Assembly: GCF_947489365.1 (NCBI RefSeq)
Contig: NZ_CANLDB010000005.1
Span: 248,001-312,000, forward strand
From: an uncultured Nocardioides sp.
GTDB taxonomy: Bacteria; Actinomycetota; Actinomycetes; Propionibacteriales; Nocardioidaceae
Length of the DNA: 64,000 nucleotides
Direction of reading: 5' to 3'
Part shown: positions 63,199-64,000 of the stretch, piece by piece
How the letters are laid out: every line of letters starts with the position of its first letter
How positions within the stretch are numbered: position 1 is the stretch's first letter
Made by a program: the position numbers and the translations under genes
The notes under the pieces: model-generated
Databases searched by the model: none
What the model was told of the DNA's origin: nothing
The model's input: only the letters and a program-made list of their open reading frames with translations

Positions 63199-64000
63199 GT
63201 GTCGGGGCACCGTGCCGACCGGCGTCACAAGCCGGTGGCTGAAGACAACAGGATCAGTTCCAACGAGACCGCTACCGCATCATCTACACGTCCGCCTACC
63301 GACGCCTGGCCGGGGTCACTCAGGTGGTCTCGGCCCTCGAGGGGCATGTCTTCCACAACAGGCTGACGCACACCATCAAGGTCGCCCAAGTTGCTCGCAG
63401 ACTGGCGGAGAAGCTGCTGGCGAGCGTTGAGGCGCAGAGGCGCGACGACGACTCGCTGCCGGCTGCGCCGCTCAACCCGGACGCCACAGAAGCGGCAGCC
63501 CATGCCCACGACATCGGGCACCCGCCGTTCGGCCACGTGGCGGAGGTCGAGCTGCAGCGGCTGATGGAGCACAACGGGTACGACACCTTCGAAGGGAACG
63601 CTCAGTCCTTCAGGATCGTGACCAAGGTGGCCCCCGCGAACCTCGACTACGGAGGCCTCGACCTCACCCGAGCGACCCTGAACGGCATCCTGAAGTACCC
63701 GTGGCTCCAGACGGCCCTACCGGCGGTTGCGAAGTCGAAGTGGGCCGCATACGACACCGAGGTGGATGACTTCAACTTCGCCCGCGGGGGGTCTGATCCT
63801 TGCGCGGTGGGGACCGAGAAGAGTCTTGAAGCCGAGGTCATGGGCTGGGCCGACGACATCACCTACGCCGTCCACGACCTCGAGGACCTCTTCAGAGCCG
63901 GTCTCATCCCGGCAGAGCGTCTGCACCGCGACCAAGCCGTGCGCGACGACTTCGCCGACTGGGTCCAGCGACGATGGGTCGCGCAGCAGCGCGACGCCGA
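63199..64000 (+). CDS. dNTP triphosphohydrolase (dGTPase family), 3' truncated, N-terminal frameshift
   Basis: About 265 residues before the window ends. HD-domain motifs: HNRLTHTIKVAQVAR (His near 50), AAAHAHDIGHPPFGH (the HD pair) and WADDITYAVHDLED (final Asp), all typical of dGTPase/SAMHD-like enzymes that break dNTPs into nucleosides and triphosphate. The N-terminus RADRRHKPVAEDNR lies in one frame (GTG 63199) and continues as DQFQRDRYRIIYTSAYRRLAG in another; a single G missing from AGG-GAT near 63252 explains it. Either the gene is broken or the base was lost in sequencing. Island-borne dNTPases can act against phages. Confidence 0.8.

Larger units (their letters stand above)
41727..64000. 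mobile_element. Integrated genetic element, left part (right end not reached)
   Basis: Boundaries: tRNA-Arg fragment at 41727 and, inside it, an excisionase-like gene and tyrosine integrase. Everything to the end of the window is accessory: Lsr2, small membrane cassettes, an RHS protein, a sigma factor with peptidase, a flavoprotein and a dNTPase. The intergenic repeats typical of the first 16 kb do not occur. No conjugation, capsid or replication-initiator gene was recognised, so whether it is an integrative conjugative element, a prophage remnant or a defence-type island is open. Confidence 0.7.

Overview
The window is high-GC DNA of an actinobacterium, most like a Nocardioides-type (Propionibacteriales) genome. 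The signs are frequent GTG starts, dense overlapping operons, an Lsr2 nucleoid protein, a mycofactocin-class NDMA-dependent alcohol dehydrogenase, a HAIR-type HspR operator in front of lon, and a family of hairpin-forming intergenic repeats. The species assignment is inference.

Positions 1-41,700 look like ordinary chromosome. (1) 1-8.3 kb: a salicylyl-CoA/anthraniloyl-CoA-type flavin hydroxylase (cut by the window edge), an aromatic-acid MFS symporter, an alpha/beta hydrolase, a PaaI-type thioesterase and a complete branched-chain-amino-acid-type ABC importer, together suggesting uptake and CoA-linked breakdown of an aromatic acid. (2) 8.5-15.5 kb: a sulfotransferase, an AcoR/MimR-like regulator, and a coupled operon of alcohol dehydrogenase, MoxR ATPase and VWA protein. 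(3) 15.7-18.9 kb: a HAD phosphatase, then a three-gene secretion cassette in which a SipW-type signal peptidase sits between two likely substrates. (4) 19-27.4 kb: RecQ, two divergent SDRs, a flavin reductase, a cytochrome P450, a membrane protein and Lon. (5) 27.7-41.1 kb: one operon in which a secreted Gln-rich repeat protein is translationally coupled to a 3,420-residue three-module NRPS (C-A-T, C-A-T, C-A-T-TE). MbtH, a two-gene ABC exporter and a small Sfp-type PPTase follow. The three A-domain pockets are nearly the same and carry acidic residues, so I infer three copies of one basic amino acid.

From 41,727 to the end the window enters an integrated mobile element. A displaced 3' fragment of a tRNA-Arg gene marks the left end, followed by an excisionase-like protein and a tyrosine integrase. 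No second att copy or intact tRNA-Arg was found, so the element runs past 64,000. The intergenic repeat family of the chromosomal part is absent here. Its cargo is Lsr2, two facing cassettes of tiny membrane proteins sharing a PYGPGW motif (one ending in a PD-(D/E)XK nuclease), a giant secreted RHS protein with a new-looking tip and a small membrane protein behind it, a secreted phosphoesterase, an HFCD flavoprotein with degenerate neighbours, an operon of papain-like peptidase, ECF sigma factor and unknown protein with a 63-residue ORF upstream, two perfect DnaA boxes, an HEAGH protein, and a dNTP triphosphohydrolase cut by the window end. Two element genes carry single-base frameshifts at homopolymers, which could be sequencing errors, decay, or (for the nuclease) programmed frameshifting.

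Most functions are read from motifs and family memory; no database search was possible.
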